40,928 bases of DNA from Rhodospirillaceae bacterium (GTDB lineage Bacteria > Pseudomonadota > Alphaproteobacteria > Rhodospirillales > UBA2165). Below are positions 1-10,522 of the stretch, in pieces; position 1 is the stretch's first letter, and every line of letters starts with the position of its first letter. Location of the stretch: positions 1 to 40,928 of the forward strand of contig PBNV01000047.1 in NCBI GenBank assembly GCA_002723345.1, read 5' to 3'. The notes under the pieces were generated by a model. It saw only the letters and a program-made list of their open reading frames with translations, was not told where the DNA came from and ran no database searches. A program made the translations under genes and the position numbers.

Positions 1-854
1 ACGGACTGTTACAGCCTATTGCCGATGGCCTGAAGCTTTTCTTCAAAGAGACGATTATACCCAGCAGCGCCAATAAAGCTGTGTTCGTGATTGCCCCCAT
101 GCTGACTTTTGTATTAGCGCTGGTGGCCTGGGCGGTGATCCCAGTAGGTGAGGGTCTGGTCATTGCTAACATCAATGTCGGCATACTTTATCTTTTCGCG
201 ATTTCCTCCCTTGGGGTGTACGGCATATTGATGGCTGGATGGGCCAGCAATTCAAAATATGCTTTATTAGGGGCGATCCGTTCCGCCGCGCAAATGGTGT
301 CATATGAAGTCTCTATGGGTTTTATCATCATCACTGTCTTGCTTATCGCAGGATCGTTGAACTTGAGTGACATCGTCCGTGCCCAAAAGGAGACTATGTG
401 GTTCGTTATTCCGCTCTTTCCCATGGCGGTGATCTTTTTTGTCTCCACCCTGGCGGAAACCAACCGGCATCCGTTTGATCTGCCGGAAGCCGAGGCGGAA
501 TTGGTTTCCGGTTACAACGTAGAGTATTCGGCCATGACATTCGCGCTCTTCTTTCTCGGGGAATACGCGAACATGATCCTTATGACCGGGATGACTACCA
601 TTCTGTTTCTTGGCGGCTGGCTTCCGCCCTTTGACATCGCGCCCTTCAATTGGATCCCAGGACCTATCTGGTTCGCCCTCAAGATGGCCTTCTTACTTTT
701 CATCTTCTTGTGGGTTAGAGCCACGTTCCCCCGGTATCGCTATGACCAATTAATGCGCCTGGGCTGGAAAGTTTTCCTGCCGATTTCACTTGCCGCGGTT
801 CTAATAGTCGCCGGCATTGTTGTGACTTTTGATATTTCACCGTTGGTAAATTAA
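1..854 (+). CDS. nuoH: NADH-quinone oxidoreductase subunit H (5' end outside window)
   Basis: NuoH is the membrane subunit of complex I that joins the peripheral arm to the proton-pumping arm and forms part of the quinone site. The reading frame is open from base 3, so the N-terminus lies outside the window; about 283 residues are visible. The opening residues [16 protein letters not shown] match the conserved NuoH quinone-chamber segment. Further on, the loop containing [20 protein letters not shown] (about residues 150-170 of the visible part) is the most diagnostic NuoH motif, rich in acidic residues. Several hydrophobic membrane segments follow, and [20 protein letters not shown] near the C-terminus is also typical. 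A start at the internal GTG at 81 would be wrong, because homology continues upstream. nuoI follows 18 bases later, as in a standard nuo operon. The identification is secure. Confidence 0.97.
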   Translation, partial: GLLQPIADGLKLFFKETIIPSSANKAVFVIAPMLTFVLALVAWAVIPVGEGLVIANINVGILYLFAISSLGVYGILMAGWASNSKYALLGAIRSAAQMVSYEVSMGFIIITVLLIAGSLNLSDIVRAQKETMWFVIPLFPMAVIFFVSTLAETNRHPFDLPEAEAELVSGYNVEYSAMTFALFFLGEYANMILMTGMTTILFLGGWLPPFDIAPFNWIPGPIWFALKMAFLLFIFLWVRATFPRYRYDQLMRLGWKVFLPISLAAVLIVAGIVVTFDISPLVN

Positions 855-872
855 GCGTGGGAGCATGGTAAC

Positions 873-1361
873 GTGGGCGTTTTAGATAAAAGTGCAAAGA
901 CCATCTTCCTGGCGGAACTCATTTCTGGCATGGCGCTTACGCTCAAATATTTCTTTAAGCCGAAAGTGACGCTCAACTATCCGCATGAAAAAGGGCCATT
1001 GAGCCCGCGCTTCCGGGGAGAGCATGCGCTGCGCCGCTATCCCGGTGGAGAAGAACGCTGCATTGCCTGCAAACTTTGTGAAGCTGTGTGTCCGGCGCAA
1101 GCGATCACCATCGAGGCTGAACCCAGGGATGACGGTAGCCGCCGCACGACGCGCTACGACATCGACATGGTGAAGTGCATCTATTGCGGCTTCTGTGAGG
1201 AGGCTTGCCCGGTCGATGCGATTGTGGAAGGCCCGAATTTTGAATTTGCGGCTGAAACTCGTGAGGAATTGCTCTACGATAAAAATAAACTTCTTGCTAA
1301 CGGTGACCGTTGGGAAACCGAATTGGCGGCGCGCATTGATGCCGATGCACCTTACAGGTAG
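873..1361 (+). CDS. nuoI: NADH-quinone oxidoreductase subunit I (2x[4Fe-4S])
   Basis: NuoI is the ferredoxin-like subunit of complex I that carries clusters N6a and N6b and passes electrons towards quinone. The 162-residue product has the usual alphaproteobacterial length. Two complete CxxCxxCxxxCP motifs are visible: Cys63, 66, 69, 73 and Cys102, 105, 108, 112. The N-terminus is an amphipathic membrane-contact helix. The start is a GTG. It is chosen because the N-terminal sequence from there ([16 protein letters not shown]) is family-like. The gene sits between nuoH and nuoJ with short gaps, so it is surely co-transcribed. Nothing is unusual apart from the start codon. Confidence 0.97.
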   Translation: MGVLDKSAKTIFLAELISGMALTLKYFFKPKVTLNYPHEKGPLSPRFRGEHALRRYPGGEERCIACKLCEAVCPAQAITIEAEPRDDGSRRTTRYDIDMVKCIYCGFCEEACPVDAIVEGPNFEFAAETREELLYDKNKLLANGDRWETELAARIDADAPYR

Positions 1362-1367
1362 AACCCT

Positions 1368-1976
1368 ATGATTATTCAGTCGCTTGCGTTCTATCTTTTT
1401 GCCGGTATCACGGTGGCCGCCGCTGTTATGGTGATCTCGGCGCGAAATCCCGTTCATTCGGTGCTTTTTCTCATTCTCGCATTTTTTAATTCCGCCGGGT
1501 TATTCGTCCTTTTGGGAGCAGAATTTCTCGCCATGATTTTGGTCGTGGTCTACGTCGGCGCGGTCGCCGTGCTTTTCATGTTTGTGGTCATGATGCTCGA
1601 CATCGGCGTCGCCGAATTGCGAGAGGGCTTTCTACAGTATCTGCCACTGGGCGGCATTGTCGGCCTCATTTTGCTTCTTGAATTGGGTTTTGTTGTTGCA
1701 GGGTTTGTCATATCGCCGGAGGTTTCCGAACGTTTTTCAGCCCCGGCGCCTGCGGATATCCCCAACACAGAGGCGATTGGACAACTGCTATACACCAAGT
1801 ACGTCTATTTTTTTCAGGCCGCGGGTATGATCCTTCTCGTGGCGATGATCGGCGCGATAGTCCTCACACACCGCTCCCGAGAAGGCGTGAAAAAACAAAG
1901 GATCGGGCAGCAGGTCGACCGGCGCCCGGAAGAAACTTTAGAGATCAAGAAAGTACAAACGGGGAGCGGGATCTGA
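1368..1976 (+). CDS. nuoJ: NADH-quinone oxidoreductase subunit J
   Basis: NuoJ is a small membrane subunit of the complex I proton-translocating arm. The 202-residue product has about five hydrophobic helices. It contains the characteristic run [20 protein letters not shown] (residues about 57-76), which includes the pi-bulge helix of the family. A hydrophilic C-terminal tail follows the last helix, as is common in alphaproteobacteria. The stop TGA overlaps the nuoK start (TGATG), which indicates translational coupling. This TGA is also useful evidence that TGA works as a stop in this genome. Confidence 0.96.
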   Translation: MIIQSLAFYLFAGITVAAAVMVISARNPVHSVLFLILAFFNSAGLFVLLGAEFLAMILVVVYVGAVAVLFMFVVMMLDIGVAELREGFLQYLPLGGIVGLILLLELGFVVAGFVISPEVSERFSAPAPADIPNTEAIGQLLYTKYVYFFQAAGMILLVAMIGAIVLTHRSREGVKKQRIGQQVDRRPEETLEIKKVQTGSGI

Positions 1977-2287
1977 TGCTCGAAATCGGACTGGCGCATT
2001 ATCTGACGCTCGCTGCCATTTTGTTTACGCTGGGCGTGTTCGGCATTTTTCTGAACCGGAAGAACGTCATCATTATCCTGATGTCCATCGAACTCATCCT
2101 CCTCGCCATCAACATCAACCTGGTTTCCTTCTCATCACATCTTGGAGATCTGGTGGGTCAGGTCTTCGCTCTGTTAGTCCTGACCGTGGCCGCAGGGGAG
2201 GCAGCCATCGGCCTCGCGATCTTGGTGGTGTATTTCCGGAACCGCGGCAGCATCGCCGTGGAAGACATCCGCATGATGAAGGGCTAG
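1976..2287 (+). CDS. nuoK: NADH-quinone oxidoreductase subunit K
   Basis: NuoK is the smallest antiporter-related membrane subunit of complex I. The product of 103 residues has three hydrophobic helices and the conserved acidic residues within membrane helices. One lies in the segment [16 protein letters not shown] and the other in [19 protein letters not shown]. Both match the E36 and E72 positions of the E. coli family, which are needed for proton transfer. The start codon overlaps the nuoJ stop by one base. Length and position between nuoJ and nuoL are standard. Confidence 0.97.
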   Translation: MLEIGLAHYLTLAAILFTLGVFGIFLNRKNVIIILMSIELILLAININLVSFSSHLGDLVGQVFALLVLTVAAGEAAIGLAILVVYFRNRGSIAVEDIRMMKG

Positions 2288-2298
2288 GGACCAGTTAA

Positions 2299-4257
2299 AT
2301 GTATACAGCGGCCGTATTCCTGCCCCTTATAGGGAGCTTCATCGCCGGCATCCTGACCTTTGCGGGTGGGGTCGCGAACGAGAAAACGAAGAAAAAAATC
2401 GACCGTGGATCGCAGTTGGCAACGGTTGGTGCTATGCTGTTAGCGGCAGTTGCCGCCACGTTTGCTTTCATTGATATCGTGGTGCACGCCAACACTGGCA
2501 ATGTGGAACTCTTTACCTGGGTTTCCTCGGGGACATTAGAATTTTCGTGGGCGCTCCGTGGTGATACGCTTGCGCTTGTCATGCTGCTGATGGTGACGTG
2601 GATTTCTTCCATGATCCATATCTACTCCATTGGCTACATGTCCCATGACAAATCAATTCCCCGATTTATGGCCTACTTGAGTCTGTTTACCTTCTTCATG
2701 CTGATGCTGGTGACGTCAAACAATCTGGTTCAGTTGTTTTTCGGTTGGGAGGGGGTTGGCTTGGCGTCCTATCTGCTCATTGGATTTTGGTATGAGAAGC
2801 AGTCGGCCTGCGCCGCCGCCATTAAGGCTTTTGTAGTCAATAGGGTCGGGGACTTTGGTTTCGTACTCGGTATCTTTGCTACGTTTGTGCTGTTCGACAG
2901 CATTTCGTTCGATACAATATTCGGGCTTGCTGAAGATAAATCCCAAGCGACCATGTCGGTTTTTGGCGGCGACTTTCATGCGCTCACCGTGATCTGTCTT
3001 ATGCTCTTCGTCGGCGCCATGGGTAAATCAGCTCAGCTTGGGCTTCACACCTGGCTGCCCGATGCGATGGAAGGACCGACTCCGGTCTCTGCCCTGATCC
3101 ATGCCGCGACGATGGTCACCGCAGGTGTCTTCATGGTTGCCCGTTTATCTCCGTTGTTTGAGTATTCCGACACAGCGTTAACCGTGGTGACCGTGGTCGG
3201 CGGGTCGACGGCTATTTTTGCTGCGACCGTTGGCTGTGTTCAAAATGACATCAAGCGGGTCATTGCGTATTCCACATGCAGCCAGCTTGGATACATGTTT
3301 TTTGCCCTTGGCGTATCGGCCTATTCCGCTGGCGTATTCCACCTCGTTACTCACGCTTTTTTCAAGGCTTTGTTGTTCCTCGGAGCGGGCTCGGTCATTC
3401 ATGCCATGTCCGATGAGCAAGACATGCGGAACATGGGCGGTCTTTGGAGGCTCATCCCCGTCACCTATGTGCTCATGTGGATTGGCAGTTTGGCGCTCGC
3501 GGGGGTTTGGCCGTTCTCTGGATTTTACTCGAAAGACACAATCCTAGAGTCAGCCTGGGGCGCGGGCACCGAAGTAGGATATTATGCCTTTTGGATGGGT
3601 ATCGGCGCAGCTTTTCTAACCGCCTTCTATTCCTGGCGCCTGCTGATTATGACATTCCATGGAGAGAGCCGGGCCGACGAGGTCACACTTGCACATGTGC
3701 ATGAGTCCCCGAAGGTTATGATTTTGCCTCTAATATTCCTGGCTATGGGAGCGCTCTTTGTCGGATTTCTTACTTTCGATTTCTTCGTCGGACAGCACAC
3801 AAAGTCTTTCTGGGGCAATTCACTTTTGATCCTCGACAGTCACCCTGCTCTTGAAAACGCACATCAATCACCGCTTTGGGTGATCCTACTGCCCTCGGTG
3901 GCCGGTGTTTCGGGGATTACTCTCGCCTACCTCATGTATATGTTGGCGCCTGACTTGCCAGCTGCCTTGGCGAGCGGGTTTCAGCGGACCTACCGCTTTC
4001 TCCTTAACAAATGGTACTTCGATGAGCTCTATGATCGAATCTTTGTAAGGCCGTGCTTCCTGCTTGGTCACGGATTTTGGAAATCCGGTGATGGAGCATT
4101 GATTGATGGTGTCGGCCCCGATGGTGTCGCGTCCGCTGTGCGAGACATCGCGCGACGGGCCTCTGCCCTCCAGTCAGGCTTTCTCTATCATTACGCTTTT
4201 GCCATGTTGTTGGGCGTTGCTGCGCTTATTACGTGGTTCCTGGTAGCCAGAGGGTAG
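2299..4257 (+). CDS. nuoL: NADH-quinone oxidoreductase subunit L
   Basis: NuoL is the distal antiporter-like subunit of complex I and carries the long lateral helix that runs along the membrane arm. The product has 652 residues, a normal length. Visible landmarks are the conserved [19 protein letters not shown] segment with its key Glu (about residue 150), the [21 protein letters not shown] loop (about residues 240-260) and [14 protein letters not shown] with the family Lys just before it (about residue 320). There are many hydrophobic helices. A long C-terminal section after about residue 540 holds the amphipathic lateral helix and the final anchor. It follows nuoK by 11 bases and precedes nuoM by 4 bases. 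Confidence 0.97.
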   Translation: MYTAAVFLPLIGSFIAGILTFAGGVANEKTKKKIDRGSQLATVGAMLLAAVAATFAFIDIVVHANTGNVELFTWVSSGTLEFSWALRGDTLALVMLLMVTWISSMIHIYSIGYMSHDKSIPRFMAYLSLFTFFMLMLVTSNNLVQLFFGWEGVGLASYLLIGFWYEKQSACAAAIKAFVVNRVGDFGFVLGIFATFVLFDSISFDTIFGLAEDKSQATMSVFGGDFHALTVICLMLFVGAMGKSAQLGLHTWLPDAMEGPTPVSALIHAATMVTAGVFMVARLSPLFEYSDTALTVVTVVGGSTAIFAATVGCVQNDIKRVIAYSTCSQLGYMFFALGVSAYSAGVFHLVTHAFFKALLFLGAGSVIHAMSDEQDMRNMGGLWRLIPVTYVLMWIGSLALAGVWPFSGFYSKDTILESAWGAGTEVGYYAFWMGIGAAFLTAFYSWRLLIMTFHGESRADEVTLAHVHESPKVMILPLIFLAMGALFVGFLTFDFFVGQHTKSFWGNSLLILDSHPALENAHQSPLWVILLPSVAGVSGITLAYLMYMLAPDLPAALASGFQRTYRFLLNKWYFDELYDRIFVRPCFLLGHGFWKSGDGALIDGVGPDGVASAVRDIARRASALQSGFLYHYAFAMLLGVAALITWFLVARG

Positions 4258-4261
4258 GGCG

Positions 4262-5785
4262 ATGGAAAATTTTCCCTGGCTCTCCGTTATCACTTTTGCA
4301 CCCCTGGTCGGGGTTTTCTTTATCTTGTTGATCCGGGGTGATGAGGAACTGGCCGCTAAAAACGCTCGAGGAGTGGGGCTTTGGACCTCGCTGATTACTT
4401 TCTTTGTTTCTCTCGGCATTTGGATCAATTTCGACAATAACGCGTCAGGTTTCCAGTTCGAAGAGAGAGTGGTTTGGGTGGAGAACCTCGGTCTCGCCTA
4501 TCACCTTGGAGTTGATGGCATCTCCATGTTTTTCGTCATCCTATCAACCTTGCTCACAGTGCTTTGCATCGGCGCCAGTTGGCTCAGCATCAAAGACCGG
4601 GTACGCGAGTACATAATTGCGTTTCTGGTACTTGAAACCTTGATGATTGGCATGTTTTCTGCGCTCGATCTGGTCCTGTTCTATGTCTTCTTCGAAGGGG
4701 TCCTGATCCCGATGTTCCTGATCATTGGGGTCTGGGGCGGGCCGCGCCGGAACTACGCCGCGTTTAAGTTTTTTCTATACACTCTTGCGGGTTCCGTGCT
4801 CATGCTTCTCGCGATCCTAACGATGATACTCCAGGCCGGCACGGCAGACATCACCAAGCTTCTGACCCACGACTTTCCTGTGGGCTTGCAACCATGGCTT
4901 TGGCTCGCTTTCTTTGCGTCTTTTGCCGTGAAGGTCCCCATGTGGCCTGTGCACACTTGGTTGCCAGATGCCCATGTGGAAGCGCCGACAGCTGGTTCCG
5001 TTATCTTGGCCGGAGTTCTCTTGAAATTCGGAGGCTACGGATTTTTACGCTTTTCACTACCCATGTTCCCGATTGCATCAGCTGACTTTACACCATTTGT
5101 CTTCGGCCTCAGCGTCATCGCCATAATCTACACCTCCCTGGTGGCCCTGGCACAGGAGGATATGAAAAAACTCATTGCCTATTCCTCAGTCGCGCATATG
5201 GGATTCGTGACAATGGGAACCTTCGCCGCCAATCAACAGGGAATTGAGGGTGCCGTTATACAGATGTTAAGCCACGGCGTGGTCTCCGCCGCTCTATTCT
5301 TGGTCGTCGGAGTTATTTACGACCGAATTCACTCTCGTGAAATCGATGTTTATGGCGGATTGATCAAACGAATGCCATTTTACGGGCTAATCTTTATGAT
5401 TTTCTTACTCGCTTCTGTGGGTTTGCCCGGCACCAGCGGTTTTGTTGGCGAGTTCCTTATTTTAGTCGGCACCTTCAAGGCCAACAGCTGGGTGGCTCTG
5501 TTGGGTGCGACGGGTGTTATTTTAGGGGCGGCTTACATGCTATATCTCTATCGCCGGGTGGTTTTTGGCAGCCTCACCAAGGAGGCACTGATGTCTATCA
5601 CGGACGTGAGTTATCGGGAGGTTGCTGTTTTTGCGCCACTTTTGTTGATCGTCTTTGTCATGGGGATTTATCCGGCACCCTTCTTGGATGTGATGCAGGT
5701 GTCCGTGGAAAATCTTGTTGACCGCTATACGTCTGCGCTTGCGGCGCATGAGGCTCATCAAGCCGTGACGGTTTTGGCTAAGTAG
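4262..5785 (+). CDS. nuoM: NADH-quinone oxidoreductase subunit M
   Basis: NuoM is the central antiporter-like proton-pumping subunit of complex I. The 507-residue product has about 14 predicted membrane helices. Diagnostic segments are [22 protein letters not shown] with the essential helix-5 Glu (about residue 145), [21 protein letters not shown] with the conserved Lys just upstream (about residues 220-245), and [15 protein letters not shown] (about residue 305). Nothing is missing. The start ATG lies four bases after the nuoL stop, so translation is probably coupled. Confidence 0.97.
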   Translation: MENFPWLSVITFAPLVGVFFILLIRGDEELAAKNARGVGLWTSLITFFVSLGIWINFDNNASGFQFEERVVWVENLGLAYHLGVDGISMFFVILSTLLTVLCIGASWLSIKDRVREYIIAFLVLETLMIGMFSALDLVLFYVFFEGVLIPMFLIIGVWGGPRRNYAAFKFFLYTLAGSVLMLLAILTMILQAGTADITKLLTHDFPVGLQPWLWLAFFASFAVKVPMWPVHTWLPDAHVEAPTAGSVILAGVLLKFGGYGFLRFSLPMFPIASADFTPFVFGLSVIAIIYTSLVALAQEDMKKLIAYSSVAHMGFVTMGTFAANQQGIEGAVIQMLSHGVVSAALFLVVGVIYDRIHSREIDVYGGLIKRMPFYGLIFMIFLLASVGLPGTSGFVGEFLILVGTFKANSWVALLGATGVILGAAYMLYLYRRVVFGSLTKEALMSITDVSYREVAVFAPLLLIVFVMGIYPAPFLDVMQVSVENLVDRYTSALAAHEAHQAVTVLAK

Positions 5786-5800
5786 GGAAAGGACTCGATT

Positions 5801-7282
5801 ATGCCTGAAACAGCCTTTCCCAACCTAATTCCTGCCCTTCCAGAGATCTTTCTGGCCGTTGCTGCCATGCTATTGCTCATGATTGGGGTATTTTCCCGGG
5901 AGGAGCTGGCCGCCCGAACTGCCGGTTATGGAAGCGTCATTGTGCTCATTGTCGCCATCGTGTTTGTGGGCCTGGTTGCCGAAGGTCGTGTTCTCACTTT
6001 CGGAGGTGCATTCGTCACGGACCCTTTTGCTGTTTTCGTCAAAGTGATGACCCTAATCGCTGCCGCTGCGGCCATTCTGATGTCGCGCAGTTACCTTGAA
6101 GACCACAAAATCAACCGATTTGAGTTTCCGGTGCTAGTGTTGTTGGCAGCACTTGGCATGCTCATGATGGTCTCGGCGAATGATTTGATCGCACTTTATC
6201 TGGGACTAGAACTTCAAAGCCTTGCGCTTTACGTGATTGCTTCTTTTCAACGTGACAGCACGCGATCGGCCGAGGCCGGGCTCAAGTATTTTGTTCTGGG
6301 AGCCGTCGCGTCAGGGCTCCTGCTTTATGGCATGACGCTAGTCTATGGCTTCTCGGGAACCACCAATTTTGATGTTCTGGAAAAACTATTTGCTGACAGT
6401 AATGCAGGAGCACCCGTTGGGGTCATTGTCGGTGTGGTCTTTATCATCGCGGGCCTGGCCTTCAAGATTTCCGCCGTACCCTTTCATATGTGGACCCCAG
6501 ATGTGTATGAGGGGGCGCCCACGCCTGTGACCGCTCTGCTTGCCGTCGCCCCGAAGATTGCAGCCATGGGCCTGTTCATTCGTGTCATGACGGGGCCGTT
6601 CGGTGACTTGAGTGGACAATGGCAACAGATCATCATCTTTATCTCTATTGCCTCCATGGTTCTGGGGGCCTTTGCCGCCATCAACCAGAAAAATATAAAA
6701 CGGCTGATGGCCTATAGTTCTATTGGTCACATGGGCTATGCTTTGATCGGCCTGGCAGTCGCTGGACAGACTGGCAGCCCAGCCGTGCAGTCCGATGGCT
6801 TGCACGGCATGCTTGTTTATCTCGCGATCTATATGGTCATGAACCTGGGGACATTCGCATGCATTCTGCTGATGAAGAAGGATGGTCGTATGATGGAGGA
6901 TATAAATGACCTTGCGGGCCTCTCCAAGACCAACCCAGCACTGGCGGCGGTCTTAACCATTTTCATGTTTTCCATGGCAGGCATTCCGCCATTGGCTGGA
7001 TTTCTCGGCAAGCTCTATGTCTTTCAATCCGCCATTCAGGCCGAATTATTTGGTCTTGCCATCATCGGTGTTTTGGCGAGCGTTGTAGGGGCGTTTTATT
7101 ATCTTCGCATCGTCAAGGTTATGTATTTTGATCAGCCGGAAGATGGACTCGACGGTCCCATCAGTTTCGAGATGAAGTCTATTCTCGGAGTCATGGGTGT
7201 TGTCATTCTCCTCTTTATCTTTCTACCGGGCCCGCTGCTCTCGGGCGCTGAAGCGGCAAGTGCGGCGCTCTTGCCAGGCTAA
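5801..7282 (+). CDS. nuoN: NADH-quinone oxidoreductase subunit N
   Basis: NuoN is the third antiporter-like membrane subunit of complex I, next to NuoK. The 493-residue product shows the expected landmarks: LIALYLGLELQSLALYVIASFQRDS (here quoted in part as LELQSLALYVI) with the conserved Glu at about residue 137, AVPFHMWTPDVYEGAPTP (about residues 225-245), and KNIKRLMAYSSIGHMGYAL (about residue 290). The start is preceded by a good Shine-Dalgarno (GGGAAAGGA). This is the last gene of the nuo operon, and birA begins nine bases later, so the operon probably continues into the cofactor genes. Confidence 0.97.
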   Translation: MPETAFPNLIPALPEIFLAVAAMLLLMIGVFSREELAARTAGYGSVIVLIVAIVFVGLVAEGRVLTFGGAFVTDPFAVFVKVMTLIAAAAAILMSRSYLEDHKINRFEFPVLVLLAALGMLMMVSANDLIALYLGLELQSLALYVIASFQRDSTRSAEAGLKYFVLGAVASGLLLYGMTLVYGFSGTTNFDVLEKLFADSNAGAPVGVIVGVVFIIAGLAFKISAVPFHMWTPDVYEGAPTPVTALLAVAPKIAAMGLFIRVMTGPFGDLSGQWQQIIIFISIASMVLGAFAAINQKNIKRLMAYSSIGHMGYALIGLAVAGQTGSPAVQSDGLHGMLVYLAIYMVMNLGTFACILLMKKDGRMMEDINDLAGLSKTNPALAAVLTIFMFSMAGIPPLAGFLGKLYVFQSAIQAELFGLAIIGVLASVVGAFYYLRIVKVMYFDQPEDGLDGPISFEMKSILGVMGVVILLFIFLPGPLLSGAEAASAALLPG

Positions 7283-7291
7283 CGATCCTTT

Positions 7292-8062
7292 ATGGCCAAT
7301 CAAGTAAAATTGCCGCCGGGCATGACACTGGCGGCATACACATCACTTCCAAGCACCAATGATGAGGCAAAACGCCTAGCGATGGAAGAACAAGCCTCTG
7401 ACGGAACAATTGTCTGGTCGCTCGAGCAAACAGCAGGCAAAGGCCGACAGAACCGGCAGTGGCTCTCGGCCCCTGGGAATATATACAGTTCAGTGATTTT
7501 ACGACCGACAGTCACCTTGGAAAATGCGGCCCAGACCTCATTTTTGCCTGCGCTCGCGGTGGCGGGCCTCCTGGCTGCCTCCATATCTGAGCAGAACATT
7601 ACCTTCAAATGGCCCAATGACGTTTTATTGAACGGCAAAAAGATCTGCGGCATTTTGCTGGAGTCGGGTTCTTGGAAAACCTTGGATCAGAAATGGCTCG
7701 TACTCGGCTGTGGTATTAATCTGGCTCATTCGCCAGCAGAAACCCGGATTCCTGCGACCTCGATGAAAGAGCATGCCACTATAATGCCGAGCGTCGAGGA
7801 GGCCTTGGAGTCATACGCGGCTCACCTTTTTAACTGGATTCAACGGTGGCAGCGAGAGGGTTTTCAGCCCATCCGGCAGGCCTGGCTTGAGAGGGCGGCA
7901 GACCTAGACTCAGTTATCAATGTTGATCTTGGAGAGAGCCGGTTAACCGGTATATTCAAAGGGCTGAATTCCCATGGGGCCCTCGAACTGGAAACCAAAA
8001 ACGGCGTTCACACCATTGGCGCAGGGGATGTGTATTTCCTGCCAGTTAAGGGATTAGTGTAG
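7292..8062 (+). CDS. birA: Biotin--[acetyl-CoA-carboxylase] ligase, monofunctional
   Basis: This enzyme attaches biotin to the carboxyl carrier protein of acetyl-CoA carboxylase and related carboxylases via biotinyl-AMP. The 256-residue protein has the biotin protein ligase catalytic domain. Visible motifs are TNDEAKRLA near residue 24, the adenylate-binding loop AGKGRQNRQW (about residues 49-58, the family's GRGRxGRxW), FKWPNDVLL, and KICGILLE (about residues 117-124). A small C-terminal beta domain follows. There is no N-terminal helix-turn-helix, so it cannot be the E. coli type of bifunctional repressor-ligase. The start has no clear Shine-Dalgarno. The stop TAG abuts the coaX ATG directly. 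The position between nuoN and coaX is the usual alphaproteobacterial arrangement. Confidence 0.93.
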   Translation: MANQVKLPPGMTLAAYTSLPSTNDEAKRLAMEEQASDGTIVWSLEQTAGKGRQNRQWLSAPGNIYSSVILRPTVTLENAAQTSFLPALAVAGLLAASISEQNITFKWPNDVLLNGKKICGILLESGSWKTLDQKWLVLGCGINLAHSPAETRIPATSMKEHATIMPSVEEALESYAAHLFNWIQRWQREGFQPIRQAWLERAADLDSVINVDLGESRLTGIFKGLNSHGALELETKNGVHTIGAGDVYFLPVKGLV

Positions 8063-8842
8063 ATGTTGCTGGTGATAGACTCTGGAAATACAAACATCGT
8101 TTTTGCCGTTTTCTCGGGAAATGGCGAGCTGATGGGAGAATGGCGCTCGGGTACGGAGAGTAACCGTACAGCAGATGAATTTGGCATCTGACTGATACAG
8201 CTGCTGACACAGCACGGTATCAACAAAGAGGACATAACCGACGCCATCATCGCGACTGTCGTGCCCGACAATCTTATTCATTTAAAAAACCTATGCCGCC
8301 AGTACTTCAAAACCGATGCGACAGTAGTAGGAGATCCCGAAGTCACCCTCGGGCTAAATATAAAGGTCGACAATCCAGGAGAAGTTGGAGCTGATAGACT
8401 TTGTAACGCGGTTGCGGCCCACCAGTCTTATGTTGGACCACTTCTAATCCTAGATTTTGGGACGGCAACCACGTTCGACGTGATTGATGGAGAGGGCAGC
8501 TATCGGGGTGGTGTGATCTATCCTGGCATCAACCTGTCATTAGAAGCTTTACACTTGGGTGCTGCTCAACTGCCCCGCGTTGCGATCGACAAACCTGATA
8601 CCGTCATTGGAACGGGAACCGTATCGGCCATGCGTTCCGGTATCTTTTGGGGACATGTGAGTATGATCGAAGGAATGACCGAGCGCATCATCGATGAGTT
8701 TGGTGCTCCTATGAAAGTTGTTGCCACAGGTGGGCTCGCAGAGTTTTTTAATAATAACTGCAATGCCATCGATACGTACGATCCCAATCTTACTCTTCGC
8801 GGTCTTCTCGCCATTCACAGACTGAACAAACTTCATGAATGA
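8063..8842 (+). pseudogene. coaX: Type III pantothenate kinase interrupted by an in-frame TGA at codon 43
   Basis: CoaX phosphorylates pantothenate, the first step of CoA synthesis. Translation from the ATG that abuts the birA stop gives MLLVIDSGNTNIVFAVF, with the family's DxGNTN phosphate-binding motif, and runs to FGI at codon 42. Codon 43 is TGA (8189-8191). The same frame then continues with LIQLLTQHGI and every later family motif: the DFGTATTFDVID segment, EALHLGAAQLP, and GTGTVSAMRSGIFWGHVSMIEG. It ends at 8842. The total would be 259 codons, a normal CoaX length. No frameshift or gap is present. In relatives, as I recall them, the interrupted position is Trp (family pattern TADEY-x-VWL), so one TGG-to-TGA change explains it. 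Read literally, only a 42-residue peptide, or a 193-residue product restarting at a GTG at 8261 without the N-terminal motif, would be made. Sequencing error, recent nonsense mutation and UGA readthrough are all possible. The stop overlaps the rnj start by 8 bases. Confidence 0.8.
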
Positions 8843-10505
8843 ACCCGACGAGAAAGAACTACTCTTCGTGCCTTTGGGGGGCACGGAGGAAATTGGTATG
8901 AATTTCAACCTCTATGGGTTAGGTTCACCGGATCAACATGACTGGCTGATTATTGATCTAGGCATCACTTTTGGTGACGACTCCACGCCCGGTGTAGATG
9001 TGATCGTGCCGGATCCCGCATTTATCGAAGAACGCCGGAAAAATCTACTTGGCATTGTTTTGACCCATGGCCATGAGGATCATATTGGCGCCGTGCCGTA
9101 TTTGTGGCGAAAGTTCCGATGTCCAGTATACGCGACCCCGTTTACCGCCGCCCTTTTGCGCAAAAAAATGGAAATGGACGGCGCCGAATTATCCGTTGAC
9201 ATCATTGAAGTCCCCCTCAAAGGAAAATTCGACGTTGGGCCATTCTCCCTAGAACTCATTACTCTCACCCATTCTATGCCGGAACCAAACGCGCTGGCTG
9301 TTCGGACGCCCCTTGGCACGATTTTTCACACTGGCGACTGGAAATTCGATCCTGACCCTGTAATCGGGGAGGTTAGCGATTTTGAAGGTCTGCAAGCGCT
9401 TGGAGATGAGGGGGTGCTGGCCACCATCGGGGACTCTACAAATGTATTTGTCGATGGTGTCTCTGGGTCTGAGGCGCCGCTCCGAAAAAACCTCACTGAA
9501 ATGATAGGAAAATGCAGGGGGCAAGTTGCTGTGGCCTGCTTTGCCTCAAATGTTGCGCGGCTTCAGACGATCTTCGAGGCCGCCACGGCAAACGGGCGGA
9601 CTGTGTGTTTTGTTGGCAGATCTTTGTGGCGTATAAATGCGGCGGCGCGGGAGACGGGCTACCTCGCAGACCTGCCACCATTCCTGGAAGCAAGTGAGGC
9701 CACCGATCTGGCAAAAGATCAAGTGCTTTACGTCTGCACCGGTAGTCAAGGGGAACCGCGGGCGGCCTTAACCCGGATAGCCGCTGGAGATCATCGATAC
9801 GTCAATCTAGGAGATGGGGATACTGTCATTTTTTCCTCACGAATTATCCCGGGAAATGACCGCGCCATCGGGCGGCTCCAAAATCGGCTTGCCATGAAGG
9901 GCGTTCAGATCATTTCAGAAAGTAGTGACAGCGTCCATGTCTCAGGACATCCCGCGCGCGATGAACTTATAAAAATGTATCAATTGATCCGTCCCCAAAT
10001 CGCGATCCCGGTTCATGGAGAGCCTCGCCATCTATTGAAACATGTGGAGCTAGCCAAACAATGCCAGGTCCCTGAAACGGTTTTGGTACAAAATGGCTCG
10101 ATCGTAAGGCTCGCCCCTGGACCGGCGGGGATCGTGGGCGAGGCCCGAGTAGGGCGCCTCGCTGTGGATGGAAAACGTTTGCACCCCATTGACGCCGATG
10201 TCGTTCGCGACAGAGCGCGTATTCTTCACAATGGCACGGCGGTTCTGACGCTGATTATCGACGAGAACGGCAGCATGGTGAGGGAGCCAAAGTTGACGAC
10301 GCACGCGATCATGGACGACGATGAACATTCCCATATTCTTGAGTTGTTGGTTGACTGGATTGACGATGCCCTGGACGCAATGGAACTGGAGGACCTTCTG
10401 GATGACAACGCAATCGCGGAAGAGGCAAGAATAGCTGTCAGACGCGGATTCCGCGAAACCCATGGAAAAAGGCCCCTCGTTACCGTGCATGTGGTTCGAG
10501 TCTAA
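8835..10505 (+). CDS. rnj: Ribonuclease J
   Basis: RNase J is a metallo-beta-lactamase/beta-CASP nuclease with endo- and 5'-3' exonuclease activity, used in mRNA decay and rRNA maturation. The 556-residue protein has the zinc motif THGHEDHIGA (His78, His80, Asp82, His83). Other landmarks are the HTGDWKFDPDP motif, the GDSTN motif about residue 200, and the beta-CASP segments SGHPARDELIKMYQLIRP and IPVHGEPRHL (about residues 375-400). A C-terminal domain follows. Length is typical. The ATG lies inside the end of coaX (8-base overlap), so translation is probably coupled. If the coaX stop is real, rnj translation could be weakened by polarity. Confidence 0.95.
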   Translation: MNEPDEKELLFVPLGGTEEIGMNFNLYGLGSPDQHDWLIIDLGITFGDDSTPGVDVIVPDPAFIEERRKNLLGIVLTHGHEDHIGAVPYLWRKFRCPVYATPFTAALLRKKMEMDGAELSVDIIEVPLKGKFDVGPFSLELITLTHSMPEPNALAVRTPLGTIFHTGDWKFDPDPVIGEVSDFEGLQALGDEGVLATIGDSTNVFVDGVSGSEAPLRKNLTEMIGKCRGQVAVACFASNVARLQTIFEAATANGRTVCFVGRSLWRINAAARETGYLADLPPFLEASEATDLAKDQVLYVCTGSQGEPRAALTRIAAGDHRYVNLGDGDTVIFSSRIIPGNDRAIGRLQNRLAMKGVQIISESSDSVHVSGHPARDELIKMYQLIRPQIAIPVHGEPRHLLKHVELAKQCQVPETVLVQNGSIVRLAPGPAGIVGEARVGRLAVDGKRLHPIDADVVRDRARILHNGTAVLTLIIDENGSMVREPKLTTHAIMDDDEHSHILELLVDWIDDALDAMELEDLLDDNAIAEEARIAVRRGFRETHGKRPLVTVHVVRV

Positions 10506-10522
10506 CTAAGAGGCAAACAGAA

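Noticed and set aside
8063..8842. Genome-wide reassignment of TGA to Trp, or selenocysteine, to explain the coaX stop
   Set aside because: TGA ends several clearly complete genes here (nuoJ, lolD, fabZ, moaC), and Trp is coded by TGG throughout. The family residue is Trp, not Cys, so selenocysteine is not indicated.
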